The notes beneath the pieces are model-generated. The model saw only the letters and a program-made list of their open reading frames with translations. It was not told the DNA's origin and did not search any database. From Watersipora subatra (Eukaryota > Bryozoa > Gymnolaemata > Cheilostomatida > Watersiporidae): a stretch of 64,000 nt of DNA. A program made the translations under genes and the position numbers. Location: assembly GCF_963576615.1 (NCBI RefSeq), contig NC_088716.1, forward strand, positions 60,156,228 through 60,220,227. Reading direction: 5' to 3'. Below are positions 10,863-25,800 of this stretch, piece by piece. Positions within the stretch are counted from its first letter, which is position 1; each line of letters begins with the position of its first letter.

Positions 10863-13800
10863 CTGCAAAAGAAACAAACTTTATGCTGAAGCGATGACAA
10901 CAATATCACAAAAGCGTTGGTCAAACCAGAGTCTGTCAGAGTTGAAGGTTTTAATTGGCCAACTTAAACAGAAAGCTTAGCTGATGATTTGTCATTTAGG
11001 CGCAACAATTTAAGTTTTGACATTTGAGTAGTTTTAGGAATATAAAAAAGAAATTGAATGTTGTGACTGACTCAACAGTCAAGTTCATCTAGTAGAAAGT
11101 ACGATTTTGTGTAAGTCTGTTGTCCACCTTCTTTGTAGGCCTACAAAGATATTTATAAAAAAAGAAGACTACAGCCAAACACAGGACCATCAATTATTTC
11201 ATGATATGGAAGGTTATGTTTGGAAAGCAAAAAGTGTGTTTGGAATAGTTTTGCTGAAGATGACCAAATCAACCTGCAGTCTATAGAAATACACCTTTAC
11301 GGAAATAGACCTCTACAATATATGCAAACAACAAGAGTGTATTAGGATGCACCAAACCTTAGGAATATCTTGTAAGTAATTTATTTGATTGTAAAAGTAA
11401 TGCAAGTAGACCTTAATTTGGGATTTTTTGTTTAGGTTACATTTCTCTGATTATTTGGTAAACACAAAAACACTTAGGTTGTTGCTACTGCGGAAACAAT
11501 GATGCTTGTAAAGATGCTTATTGATCACTTTAAACATTTCTATTTATATAATTTTTTAATCTGTTAGCATTAGCGCCACTTTCTCAAGATTTCCAATAAA
11601 ACTTATTTAAATGATGCATGCTATCGTATAAAATTCTATTCTGGCAAACTTCCTTATCGTATCGTATGTGGCATAGGGCTTGTGTTTTAAATCCTATAAT
11701 CAAGTCTGCTTCGCACTGATAAACCAACAGTAAAATATTTAATCGTTTATTTTTATGGTGCTTGTGCTACAAAATGGATTCATCACCGGCTTTTAAGAGC
11801 AGCCAAAGTATGTTAATTGTAAAACTTCAACCAACTGCTTGTGTCTCATTATGTTTTTATAGAAATGAGAAACAACTCAAACATTGTATCTCCATATACT
11901 ATCTTACTTAGCTACAAGTATTGCCTTTAAAAGTGTTCTAGGAAGAAATTACTTCAAAAAAGTTTTTTTTTAGTTAAGACTTGATTAGATCATTTGCAAG
12001 ATAAGTCAATTGTACAGTAAAATTTACATTATGCTGGAGTTAGTTTCAGCAAAAATATTTTTATTTTCCATATTTTTTTATTTTTATTTATTTTTAGAAT
12101 CGCAAAATATCTTTTCAAAAAAATCTTTTTTGGCAACTAGGCTTATAACAACTGACTAAGCAATGTGGTAAGATGTTGTGAAATGTAAAACATTTAACAG
12201 ATATACTGTAGCGATTGCGTTAATCCGGTCAGATGTTGTTATTTCCTAACACGAGTCAACCATTAAAACGGAACGTTCATTAAGTTGAAGACTTGCGCAG
12301 TCAATGAGATAATTATTTGTGATAGCTGTACGATAGCGAATTTTCTGAAAGATTTCGCTTGTTTAATAAATTAAGCTCTAGTTAAAAATAGTAACAATCA
12401 CTTACGGAATTGAAAAAATAATGCACTCAATTTCATTAAAAACTGAAATAATAGACATGTCAACCAGTTATTTTATAGTCTCACAAACTATAATAACAAT
12501 AAGTGAACATCATGCCAACATTGAATTTGGTAACATGGAAGGAACCAATACCAATTCTACAATTTTCAATAAAACTTAAGCCAAGCTAAAAGCCTCAGAG
12601 CTGAGTAGTAATACTAACTAGGGTGGGACTGATAAAACTCATGTATTTGTTACCAATAGGCGATAAATAAGTTTCTTCCCCTGAGGCAATACCAAGCTCT
12701 CCATACATTCAAACAGAACAAGTTAGTAACCAGCGTTAACCAACTTACTTGTACAGACTGGTGGGGGCTGTAGTGACCACTCTTTTGTGCAAAGGCACTC
12801 AGTCACATTGTTTTCATGATACTGATCATAGAAGACATAGCCTAAGCCACACTCGTACTGATAATATTCTCCAAATGCATAGTCCCGAATGATAGGAGAC
12901 AAGGTGTTCTTGCCTTCAGGTGGTGCACGACACGCATCAACTAGAATCAGGTTAAAATTGTGTGCCAATAGCAAAAAACCAGTTAGAGGAAGGGGGGTGG
13001 GATAGTAACTGAAAACCACACTGTGATTATAGTGGGCTAGTTCAGATCCCTTTGACAAACTGTCGTCAGATATCTCTTCAGACGAAGTAAAAAAAACATG
13101 TATAGTTGAGTAAACTAAGAAGTATAAACTTTACCATAGACATCTAAATATTGCTGCTGAGCCACTGGGATGAACAGACTTGATGAACAATCTTCAAAGG
13201 ATGATTACCTTGAAATTATTGTACAAGTAGGAAATTAGTTAGGAGTAAAACTATACAAGTACAGAATAAGCTAAAGGGTAAAAGTGTACCTGTTAATAGT
13301 CAGATATAAGCCAAAGTTGTATAACGAAGATGCACTTACTGTACAGCAGGCCCGTATTCCCTAGGGTGGCTGGCCGGCTGAGCCGCCCTAACTTTTAAGG
13401 AATTTTCCGCGGCTAAGTAAAGTCAAACTCGGATAACTCGCCCCCAGATAAAATTTAACATTTCGGTTTGAGGTTAACTCAAACGGATTAAGTAGGTCCA
13501 TTCCAACACAATGATAAATTGCTTTAGATAACTCGACCTCAACATCATTTATTCGAACAGTTATTTGCCCAAAGGTTATGGAGACGATTTTTATCGTTGT
13601 AGAATATGCCTTTATTCCAAGCCATAGAGACAAACATCAACTTTTTGTAGTTCTTAGGCAACATTACTATCATCATCAGCGGCAAAATATTCTTGTTAAC
13701 GACTTTTATAAAGGTTTGCAAAAGATCAAGTTTTAACAAACACCCGCTTGGCAATGGCCTATCGAAAGCGTAAAAACCTCCGAATGAACTTAAAATAAAA

Positions 13801-16800
13801 TCGGCAAAATTGATCTTTGTTAAAACGCTTAAAAGAAAAAGATGTCTTTTTTCTGAGCATTTTAACTGCAGTCAAGTTTTTCTTATTTTAATGTAAAAAC
13901 GTCCTGGCAATCACATCACCTAAAACAAAACAAATCTGAAAAAATAGAAAAATGTTGATACATTCCGGTAAAACTTTTTAAAACTTCCCATGCGAGGCCC
14001 GGCTGAGGCCCTACATGAGAGAAGCCTGTTGGGATTTACACCGCTCCCTCCACACCCCCAGGTTCATAACTAGTCGCCTAACATTAGCCACTCCAACCAG
14101 GAACCAATGAATACAGGCTTGCTGTACAGAAAAATTTTCTATTTATTTAAAATTATGTATTTTATTTCAATTTCGTGTTCTGCTTAAAAACTTGCAAATA
14201 ACTTGGTTCAATCGCTTCACTGCGCTTCGTTTAGTCAAAACTTGGTTTGTTATTAGTAAAAGAATTTTTGGTTGCCTACCTATTTTAGTTGTCTGCCAGT
14301 TGCTAATAGCAACTGGTAGACAACTAAATCATCTCTCATTGTTTATAGGCTGAGTTTTAATGCTTGAACAACGCCAAGTAGCACAACTGGTCATTAAATA
14401 ACTCACTAGTACAAATAGGTTCACTTCCAGCAAGAGACAGTGTTCCATCTGACTGACAAACAGTGGACAAGGAATCAGTTGTTGTGAATCCATCTTTACA
14501 CTCATAAGTGTAGGACTGTCCCAATTTTAGAATAATTGGCGGGACATCCACTGTGTTTGTGCCATTCTCTGGAGTGCCACACACAACCTCTGTAACAAAC
14601 CAAATGATCGTAATGTTTGATAATATACATTTTTGAAAACAGGTTAATTTCTTGTTAAAAGTACAGGTTTTACTTTACTAAATCGAGATAAGCAATCAAT
14701 TGAGCTCAATTTTCAATTTTTCGCCTGTTGTAGGTTTGTTATTCCATTTTGCCTTGAACAGAAATCAGTATAGTTCATTTTATGCTAAACTCACCAGTAC
14801 AATTTGGTTCATTTCCAGCAAGGGACAGGGTTCCGTCTGACAGACAAACTGTACACATAGGATCAGTTGTTGTGTATCCATCCAAACACTCATAGGTGTA
14901 CGATTGCTCCCATTTTAGCTCCATTGGTGTAACAGCAACTGTGCCTGTTCCATTCTTTGGAGTCTCACACATAACCTCTATGACAAACCAAACGATCATT
15001 TGCTTGATAATGTACATTTTTGATAAAATGTCAGTTTCTTGTTAGAAGTACACCTTTTGCTTCATTCAACCAGTCAGATAAGGAATGAATCGAGCTCAAT
15101 TTTCAATTTTTCGCCTGTTGTAGGTTTGTTATTCCATTTTGCCTTGAACAGAAATCAGTATAGTTCATTTTATGCTAAACTCACCAGTACAATTTGGTTC
15201 ATTTCCAGCAAGGGACAGGGTTCCGTCTGACAGACAAACTGTACACATAGGATCAGTTGTTGTGTATCCATCCAAACACTCATAGGTGTACGATTGCTCC
15301 CATTTTAGCTCCATTGGTGTAACAGCAACTGTGCCTGTTCCATTCTTTGGAGTCTCACACATGACCTCTATGACAAACCAAACGATCATTTGCTTGATAA
15401 TGTACATTTTTGATAAAATGTCAGTTTCTTGTTAGAAGTACACCTTTTGCTTCATTCAACCAGTCAGATAAGGAATGAATCGAGCTCAATTTTCAATTTT
15501 TCGCCTGTTGTAGGTTTGTTATTCCATTTTGCCTTGAACAGAAATCAGTATAGTTCATTTTATGCTAAACTCACCAGTACAATTTGGTTCATATCCAGCG
15601 AGGGACAGAGTTCCGTCTGACAGACAAACTGTACACAAGGCATCATCAGTTATGTACCCATTTTTACATCTGTATGTGTATGACTGTTCAAATGTCAGAC
15701 TCACTGATGGAACTGCTATTGTTCCTGTGCCGTTTTCAGGTGTTCCACACATAACCTCTATAATAGAACAAGGAATCAAGAGAGCGGCATTATACCATGT
15801 GTTTACTATTTTCAGATACTAAGAACATCTAAGTTAACACTTAAACCAAAACTGCCGTGTACAACTTCTATTGTTTTTTTTCTAGGGAAATGAAACACGC
15901 TGATTCCAATTATATACTCAAAACTAAGATTGGTCTACTAGCTTTCAGGTTAATGAAGGCTGTTTACAGCATTTTAATATTGGTCTCAAAAACAACGCAA
16001 TCGGCGCAACAAGCTCAGCCCATAAATATGTGACGTTCGCCAGCTTTTTAGGAACAGAATGTGGGAATGTTTATTCCGATTAAGAATGATAGAAATGGGT
16101 GTCTTTAAACCCGTTATTATCTAAATTCAGTTTTCAAATTAATCTCAGTCTTTTCTGAAAGGTAAATAAGCTATTTAACGTATGTTTAGCATATTCAGAA
16201 ACGAGCTTAAAAAGACGCGATAACACGCAAGCTTTTGAGAAATTCGCACATTTTTTAACTCAATTTTTTGGCAGTCAGCCTATTAAACATCCTGTAACAC
16301 GCTACGAGCAGTTTTAAATAGAATGTCTACCTTTCATAAAAACTGGGAAATTGTTTTACATGCTGAATTTAGATAATAGTGGGGTTTTAGACACCCATTT
16401 TTATCATTCTAAACTGTACTAAATATCCCCAACTTCCGTTCCTAAAAAGCTATGCTACGTCACATATTAATGGGTAGGGCATGTTCTGCCAATCGTGTTG
16501 TTATCGAGACAAATATTGAAACGCTTCAAAGAAGCCTTCGTGGGTTTGAATAGTAGCGGAATAAATTTTATTGTAAATACAAAATCGGAATCAGCGTGTT
16601 TGGTTTAGCTATAAAAGACGATACAAGTTTTACGTGGCAGTTAAGGTTTAAATTTATAATTTAATAAAGAAATTATGAAATTGAAATAAACTACCTTTTA
16701 AATAGTTAGCTAACAACTTTTAAAAACTACCTACTCAATCAGTGAGAAAACAATTATTTTATTAGACTACTAAAATCTCACCAGTACAATTTGGTTCATT

Positions 16801-19800
16801 TCCAGCGAGAGACAGAGTTCCGTCTGACAGACAAACTGTACACATAGGATCAGTTGTTGTGTATCCATCCAAACACTCATAGGTGTACGTTTGCTCCCAT
16901 TTTAGCTCCATTGGTGTAACAGCAACTGTGCCCGTTCCATTCTTTGGAGTCTCACACATGACCTCTATGACAAACCAAATGATCATATGCTTGATAATGT
17001 ACATTTTTGATAAAATGTCAGTTTCTTGTTAGAAGTACACCTTTTGCTTCATTCAACCAGTCAGATAAGGAATGAATTGAGCTCAATTTTCAATTTTTCG
17101 CGTGTTGTAGGTTTGTTATTCCATTTTGCCTTGAACAGAAATCAGTATAGTTCATTTTATGCTAAACTCACCAGTACAATTTGGTTCATTTCCAGCAAGG
17201 GACAGGGTTCCGTCTGACAGACAAACTGTACACATAGGATCAGTTGTTGTGTATCCATCCAAACACTCATAGGTGTACGATTGCTCCCATTTTAGCTCCA
17301 TTGGTGTAACAGCAACTGTGCCTGTTCCATTCTTTGGAGTCTCACACATAACCTCTATGACAAACCAAACGATCATTTGCTTGATAATGTACATTTTTGA
17401 TAAAATGTCAGTTTCTTGTTAGAAGTACACCTTTTGCTTCATTCAACCAGTCAGATAAGGAATGAATCGAGCTCAATTTTCAATTTTTCGCCTGTTGTAG
17501 GTTTGTTATTCCATTTTGCCTTGAACAGAAATCAGTATAGTTCATTTTATGCTAAACTCACCAGTACAATTTGGTTCATTTCCAGCAAGGGACAGGGTTC
17601 CGTCTGACAGACAAACTGTACACATAGGATCAGTTGTTGTGTATCCATCCAAACACTCATAGGTGTACGATTGCTCCCATTTTAGCTCCATTGGTGTAAC
17701 AGCAACTGTGCCTGTTCCATTCTTTGGAGTCTCACACATGACCTCTATGACAAACCAAACGATCATTTGCTTGATAATGTACATTTTTGATAAAATGTCA
17801 GTTTCTTGTTAGAAGTACACCTTTTGCTTCATTCAACCAGTCAGATAAGGAATGAATTGAGCTCAATTTTCAATTTTTCGCCTGTTGTAGGTTTGTTATT
17901 CCATTTTGCCTTGAACAGAAATCAGTATAGTTCATTTTATGCTAAACTCACCAGTACAATTTGGTTCATATCCAGCGAGGGACAGAGTTCCGTCTGACAG
18001 ACAAACTGTACACAAGGCATCATCAGTTATGTACCCATTTTTACATCTGTATGTGTATGACTGTTCAAATGTCAGACTCACTGATGGAACTGCTATTGTT
18101 CCTGTGCTGTTTTCAGGTGTTCCACACATAACCTCTATAATAGAACAAGGAATCAAGAGAGCGGCATTATACCATGTGTTTACTATTTTCAGATACTAAG
18201 AACATCTAAGTTAACACTTAAACCAAAACTGCCGTGTACAACTTCTATTGTTTTTTTTCTAGGGAAATGAAACACGCTGATTCCAATTATATACTCAAAA
18301 CTAAGATTGGTCTACTAGCTTTCAGGTTAATGAAGGCTGTTTACAGCATTTTAATATTGGTCTCAAAAACAACGCAATCGGCGCAACAAGCTCAGCCCAT
18401 AAATATGTGACGTTCGCCAGCTTTTTAGGAACAGAATGTGGGAATGTTTATTCCGATTAAGAATGATAGAAATGGGTGTCTTTAAACCCGTTATTATCTA
18501 AATTCAGTTTTCAAATTAATCTCAGTCTTTTCTGAAAGGTAAATAAGCTATTTAACGTATGTTTAGCATATTCAGAAACGAGCTTAAAAAGACGCGATAA
18601 CACGCAAGCTTTTGAGAAATTCGCACATTTTTTAACTCAATTTTTTGGCAGTCAGCCTATTAAACATCCTGTAACAAGCTACGAGCAGTTTTAAATAGAA
18701 TGTCTACCTTTCATAAAAACTGGGAAATTGTTTTACATGCTGAATTTAGATAATAGTGGGGTTTTAGACACCCATTTTTATCATTCTAAACTGTACTAAA
18801 TATCCCCAACTTCCGTTCCTAAAAAGCTATGCTACGTCACATATTAATGGGTAGGGCATGTTCTGCCAATCGTGTTGTTATCGAGACAAATATTGAAACG
18901 CTTCAAAGAAGCCTTCGTGGGTTTGAATAGTAGCGGAATAAATTTTATTGTAAATACAAAATCGGAATCAGCGTGTTTGGTTTAGCTATAAAAGACGATA
19001 CAAGTTTTACGTGGCAGTTAAGGTTTAAATTTATAATTTAATAAAGAAATTATGAAATTGAAATAAACTACCTTTTAAATAGTTAGCTAACAACTTTTAA
19101 AAACTACCTACTCAATCAGTGAGAAAACAATTATTTTATTAGACTACTAAAATCTCACCAGTACAATTTGGTTCATTTCCAGCGAGAGACAGAGTTCCGT
19201 CTGACAGACAAACTGTACACATAGGATCAGTTGTTGTGTATCCATCCAAACACTCATAGGTGTACGTTTGCTCCCATTTTAGCTCCATTGGTGTAACAGG
19301 AACTGTGCCCGTTCCATTCTTTGGAGTCTCACACATGACCTCTATGACAAACCAAATGATCATATGCTTGATAATGTACATTTTTGATAAAATGTCAGTT
19401 TCTTGTTAGAAGTACACCTTTTGCTTCATTCAACCAGTCAGATAAGGAATGAATTGAGCTCAATTTTCAATTTTTCGCCTGTTGTAGGTTTGTTATTCCA
19501 TTTTGCCTTGAACAGAAATCAGTATAGTTCATTTTATGCTAAACTCACCAGTACAATTTGGTTCATTTCCAGCAAGGGACAGGGTTCCGTCTGACAGACA
19601 AACTGTACACATAGGATCAGTTGTTGTGTATCCATCCAAACACTCATAGGTGTACGATTGCTCCCATTTTAGCTCCATTGGTGTAACAGCAACTGTGCCT
19701 GTTCCATTCTTTGGAGTCTCACACATGACCTCTATGACAAACCAAACGATCATTTGCTTGATAATGTACATTTTTGATAAAATGTCAGTTTCTTGTTAGA

Positions 19801-22800
19801 AGTACACCTTTTGCTTCATTCAACCAGTCAGATAAGGAATGAATCGAGCTCAATTTTCAATTTTTCGCCTGTTGTAGGTTTGTTATTCCATTTTGCCTTG
19901 AACAGAAATCAGTATAGTTCATTTTATGCTAAACTCACCAGTACAATTTGGTTCATTTCCAGCAAGGGACAGGGTTCCGTCTGACAGACAAACTGTACAC
20001 ATAGGATCAGTTGTTGTGTATCCATCCAAACACTCATAGGTGTACGATTGCTCCCATTTTAGCTCCATTGGTGTAACAGCAACTGTGCCTGTTCCATTCT
20101 TTGGAGTCTCACACATGACCTCTATGACAAACCAAACGATCATTTGCTTGATAATGTACATTTTTGATAAAATGTCAGTTTCTTGTTAGAAGTACACCTT
20201 TTGCTTCATTCAACCAGTCAGATAAGGAATGAATTGAGCTCAATTTTCAATTTTTCGCCTGTTGTAGGTTTGTTATTCCATTTTGCCTTGAACAGAAATC
20301 AGTATAGTTCATTTTATGCTAAACTCACCAGTACAATTTGGTTCATTTCCAGCAAGGGACAGGGTTCCGTCTGACAGACAAACTGTACACATAGGATCAG
20401 TTGTTGTGTATCCATCCAAACACTCATAGGTGTACGATTGCTCCCATTTTAGCTCCATTGGTGTAACAGCAACTGTGCCTGTTCCATTCTTTGGAGTCTC
20501 ACACGTGACCTCTATGACAAGCCAAACGATCATTTGCTTGATAATGTACATTTTTGATAAAATGTCAGCTTCTTGTTAGAAGTACACCTTTTGCTTCATT
20601 CAACCAGTCAGATAAGGAATGAATTGAGCTCAATTTTCAATTTTTCGCCTGTTGTAGGTTTGTTATTCCATTTTGCCTTGAACAGAAATCAGTATAGTTC
20701 ATTTTATGCTAAACTCACCAGTACAATTTGGTTCATATCCAGCGAGGGACAGAGTTCCGTCTGACAGACAAACTGTACACAAGGCATCATCAGTTATGTA
20801 CCCATTTTTACATCTGTATGTGTATGACTGTTCAAATGTCAGACTCACTGATGGAACTGCTATTGTTCCTGTGCCGTTTTCAGGTGTTCCACACATAACC
20901 TCTATAATAGAACAAGGAATCAAGAGAGCGGCATTATACCATGTGTTTACTATTTTCAGATACTAAGAACATCTAAGTTAACACTTAAACCAAAACTGCC
21001 GTGTACAACTTCTATTGTTTTTTTTCTAGGGAAATGAAACACGCTGATTCCAATGATATACTCAAAACTAAGATTGGTCTACTAGCTTTCAGGTTAATGA
21101 AGGCTTTTTACAGCATTTTAATATTGGTCTCAAAAGCAACGCAATCGGCTCAACAAGCTCAGCCCATAAATATGTGACGTTCGCCAGCTTTTTAGGAACA
21201 GAATGTGGGAATGTTTATTCCGATTAAGAATGATAGAAATGGGTGTCTTTAAACCCGTTATTATCTAAATTCAGTTTTCAAATTAATCTCAGTCTTTTCT
21301 GAAAGGTAAATAAGCTATTTAACGTATGTTTAGCATATTCAGAAACGAGCTTAAAAAGACGCGATAACACGCAAGCTTTTGAGAAATTCGCACATTTTTT
21401 AACTCAATTTTTTGGCAGTCAGCCTATTAAACATCCTGTAACAAGCTACGAGCAGTTTTAAATAGAATGTCTACCTTTCATAAAAACTGGGAAATTGTTT
21501 TACATGCTGAATTTAGATAATAGTGGGGTTTTAGACACCCATTTTTATCATTCTAAACTGTACTAAATATCCCCAACTTCCGTTCCTAAAAAGCTATGCT
21601 ACGTCACATATTAATGGGTAGGGCCTGTTCTGCCAATCGTGTTGTTTTCGAGACAAATATTGAAACGCTTCAAAGAAGCCTTCGTGGGTTTGAATAGTAG
21701 CGGAATAAATTTTATTGTAAATACAAAATCGGAATCAGCGTGTTTGGTTTAGCTATAAAAGACGATACAAGTTTTACGTGGCAGTTAAGGTTTAAATTTA
21801 TAATTTAATAAAGAAATTATGAAATTGAAATATACTACCTTTTAAATAGTTAGCTAACAACTTTTAAAAACTACCTACTCAATCAGTGAGAAAACAATTA
21901 TTTTATTAGACTACTAGAATCTCACCAGTACAATTTGGTTCATTTCCAGCGAGAGACAGAGTTCCGTCTGACAGACAAACTGTACACATAGGATCAGTTG
22001 TTGTGTATCCATCCAAACACTCATAGGTGTACGTTTGCTCCCATTTTAGCTCCATTGGTGTAACAGCAACTGTGCCCGTTCCATTCTTTGGAGTCTCACA
22101 TATGACCTCTATGACAAACCAAATGATCATATGCTTGATAATGTACATTTTTGATAAAATGTAAGTTTCTTGTTAGAAGTACACCTTTTGCTTCATTCAA
22201 CCTGTCAGATAAGGAATGAATTGAGCTCAATTTTCAATTTTTCGCCTGTTGTAGGTTTGTTATTCCATTTTGCCTTGAACAGAAATCAGTATAGTTCATT
22301 TTATGCTAAACTCACCAGTACAATTTGGTTCATTTCCAGCAAGGGACAGGGTTCCGTCTGACAGACAAACTGTACACATAGGATCAGTTGTTGTGTATCC
22401 ATCCAAACACTCATAGGTGTACGATTGCTCCCATTTTAGCTCCATTGGTGTAACAGCAACTGTGCCTGTTCCATTCTTTGGAGCCTCACACATGACCTCT
22501 ATGACAAACCAAACGATCATTTGCTTGATAATGTACATTTTTGATAAAATGTCAGTTTCTTGTTAGAAGTACACCTTTTGCTTCATTCAACCAGTCAGAT
22601 AAGGAATGAATCGAGCTCAATTTTCAATTTTTCGCCTGTTGTAGGTTTGTTATTTCATTTTGCCTTGAACAGAAATCAGTATAGTTCATTTTATGCTAAA
22701 CTCACCAGTACAATTTGGTTCATTTCCAGCAAGGGACAGGGTTCCGTCTGACAGACAAACTGTACACATAGGATCAGTTGTTGTGTATCCATCCAAACAC

Positions 22801-25800
22801 TCATAGGTGTACGATTGCTCCCATTTTAGCTCCATTGGTGTAACAGCAACTGTGCCTGTTCCATTCTTTGGAGTCTCACACGTGACCTCTATGACAAACC
22901 AAACGATCATTTGCTTGATAATGTACATTTTTGATAAAATGTCAGCTTCTTGTTAGAAGTACACCTTTTGCTTCATTCAACCAGTCAGATAAGGAATGAA
23001 TTGAGCTCAATTTTCAATTTTTCGCCTGTTGTAGGTTTGTTATTCCATTTTGCCTTGAACAGAAATCAGTATAGTTCATTTTATGCTAAACTCACCAGTA
23101 CAATTTGGTTCATATCCAGCGAGGGACAGAGTTCCGTCTGACAGACAAACTGTACACAAGGCATCATCAGTTATGTACCCATTTTTACATCTGTATGTGT
23201 ATGACTGTTCAAATGTCAGACTCACTGATGGAACTGCTATTGTTCCTGTGCCGTTTTCAGGTGTTCCACACATAACCTCTATAATAGAACAAGGAATCAA
23301 GAGAGCGGCATTATACCATGTGTTTACTATTTTCAGATACTAAGAACATCTAAGTTAACACTTAAACCAAAACTGCCGTGTACAACTTCTATTGTTTTTT
23401 TTCTAGGGAAATGAAACACGCTGATTCCAATTATATACTCAAAACTAAGATTGGTCTACTAGCTTTCAGGTTAATGAAGGCTTTTTACAGCATTTTAATA
23501 TTGGTCTCAAAAACAACGCAATCGGCGCAACAAGCTCAGCCCATAAATATGTGACGTTCGCCAGCTTTTTAGGAACAGAATGTGGGAATGTTTATTCCGA
23601 TTAAGAATGATAGAAATGGGTGTCTTTAAACCCGTTATTATCTAAATTCAGTTTTCAAATTAATCTCAGTCTTTTCTGAAAGGTAAATAAGCTATTTAAC
23701 GTATGTTTAGCATATTCAGAAACGAGCTTAAAAAGACGCGATAACACGCAAGCTTTTGAGAAATTCGCACATTTTTTAACTCAATTTTTTGGCAGTCAGC
23801 CTATTAAACATCCTGTAACAAGCTACGAGCAGTTTTAAATAGAATGTCTACCTTTCATAAAAACTGGGAAATTGTTTTACATGCTGAATTTAGATAATAG
23901 TGGGGTTTTAGACACCCATTTTTATCATTCTAAACTGTACTAAATATCCCCAACTTCCGTTCCTAAAAAGCTATGCTACGTCACATATTAATGGGTAGGG
24001 CCTGTTCTGCCAATCGTGTTGTTTTCGAGACAAATATTGAAACGCTTCAAAGAAGCCTTCGTGGGTTTGAATAGTAGCGGAATAAATTTTATTGTAAATA
24101 CAAAATCGGAATCAGCGTGTTTGGTTTAGCTATAAAAGACGATACAAGTTTTACGTGGCAGTTAAGGTTTAAATTTATAATTTAATAAAGAAATTATGAA
24201 ATTGAAATAAACTACCTTTTAAATAGTTAGCTAACAACTTTTAAAAACTACCTACTCAATCAGTGAGAAAACAATTATTTTATTAGACTACTAAAATCTC
24301 ACCAGTACAATTTGGTTCATTTCCAGCGAGAGACAGAGTTCCGTCTGACAGACAAACTGTACACATAGGATCAGTTGTTGTGTATCCATCCAAACACTCA
24401 TAGGTGTACGATTGCTCCCATTTTAGCTCCATTGGTGTAACAGCAACTGTGCCCGTTCCATTCTTTGGAGTCTCACACATGACCTCTATGACAAACCAAA
24501 TGATCATATGCTTGATAATGTACATTTTTGATAAAATGTCAGTTTCTTGTTAGAAGTACACCTTTTGCTTCATTCAACCAGTCAGATAAGGAATGAATTG
24601 AGCTCAATTTTCAATTTTTCGCCTGTTGTAGGTTTGTTATTCCATTTTGCCTTGAACAGAAATCAGTATAGTTCATTTTATGCTAAACTCACCAGTACAA
24701 TTTGGTTGATTTCCAGCAAGGGACAGGGTTCCGTCTGACAGACAAACTGTACACATAGGATCAGTTGTTGTGTATCCATCCAAACACTCATAGGTGTACG
24801 ATTGCTCCCATTTTAGCTCCATTGGTGTAACAGCAACTGTGCCTGTTCCATTCTTTGGAGTCTCACACATGACCTCTATGACAAACCAAACGATCATTTG
24901 CTTGATAATGTACATTTTTGATAAAATGTCAGTTTCTTGTTAGAAGTACACCTTTTGCTTCATTCAACCAGTCAGATAAGGAATGAATTGAGCTCAATTT
25001 TCAATTTTTCGCCTGTTGTAGGTATGTTATTCCATTTTGCCTTGAACAGAAATCAGTATAGTTCATTTTATGCTAAACTCACCAGTACAATTTGGTTCAT
25101 TTCCAGCAAGGGACAGGGTTCCGTCTGACAGACAAACTGTACACATAGGATCAGTTGTTGTGTATCCATCCAAACACTCATAGGTGTACGATTGCTCCCA
25201 TTTTAGCTCCATTGGTGTAACAGCAACTGTGCCTGTTCCATTCTTTGGAGTCTCACATGTGACCTCTATGACAAACCAAACGATCATTTGCTTGATAATG
25301 TACATTTTTGATAAAATGTCAGCTTCTTGTTAGAAGTACACCTTTTGCTTCATTCAACCAGTCAGATAAGGAATGAATTGAGCTCAATTTTCAATTTTTC
25401 GCCTGTTGTAGGTTTGTTATTCCATTTTGCCTTGAACAGAAATCAGTATAGTTCATTTTATGCTAAACTCACCAGTACAATTTGGTTCATATCCAGCGAG
25501 GGACAGAGTTCCGTCTGACAGACAAACTGTACACAAGGCATCATCAGTTATGTACCCATTTTTACATCTGTATGTGTATGACTGTTCAAATGTCAGACTC
25601 ACTGATGGAACTGCTATTGTTCCTGTGCCGTTTTCAGGTGTTCCACACATAACCTCTATAATAGAACAAGGAATCAAGAGAGCGGCATTATACCATGTGT
25701 TTACTATTTTCAGATACTAAGAACATCTAAGTTAACACTTAAACCAAAACTGCCGTGTACAACTTCTATTGTTTTTTTTCTAGGGAAATGAAACACGCTG

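Noticed and set aside
13388..13754. Short minus-strand frames in the sushi intron
   Set aside because: They lie inside the hAT-like MITE.
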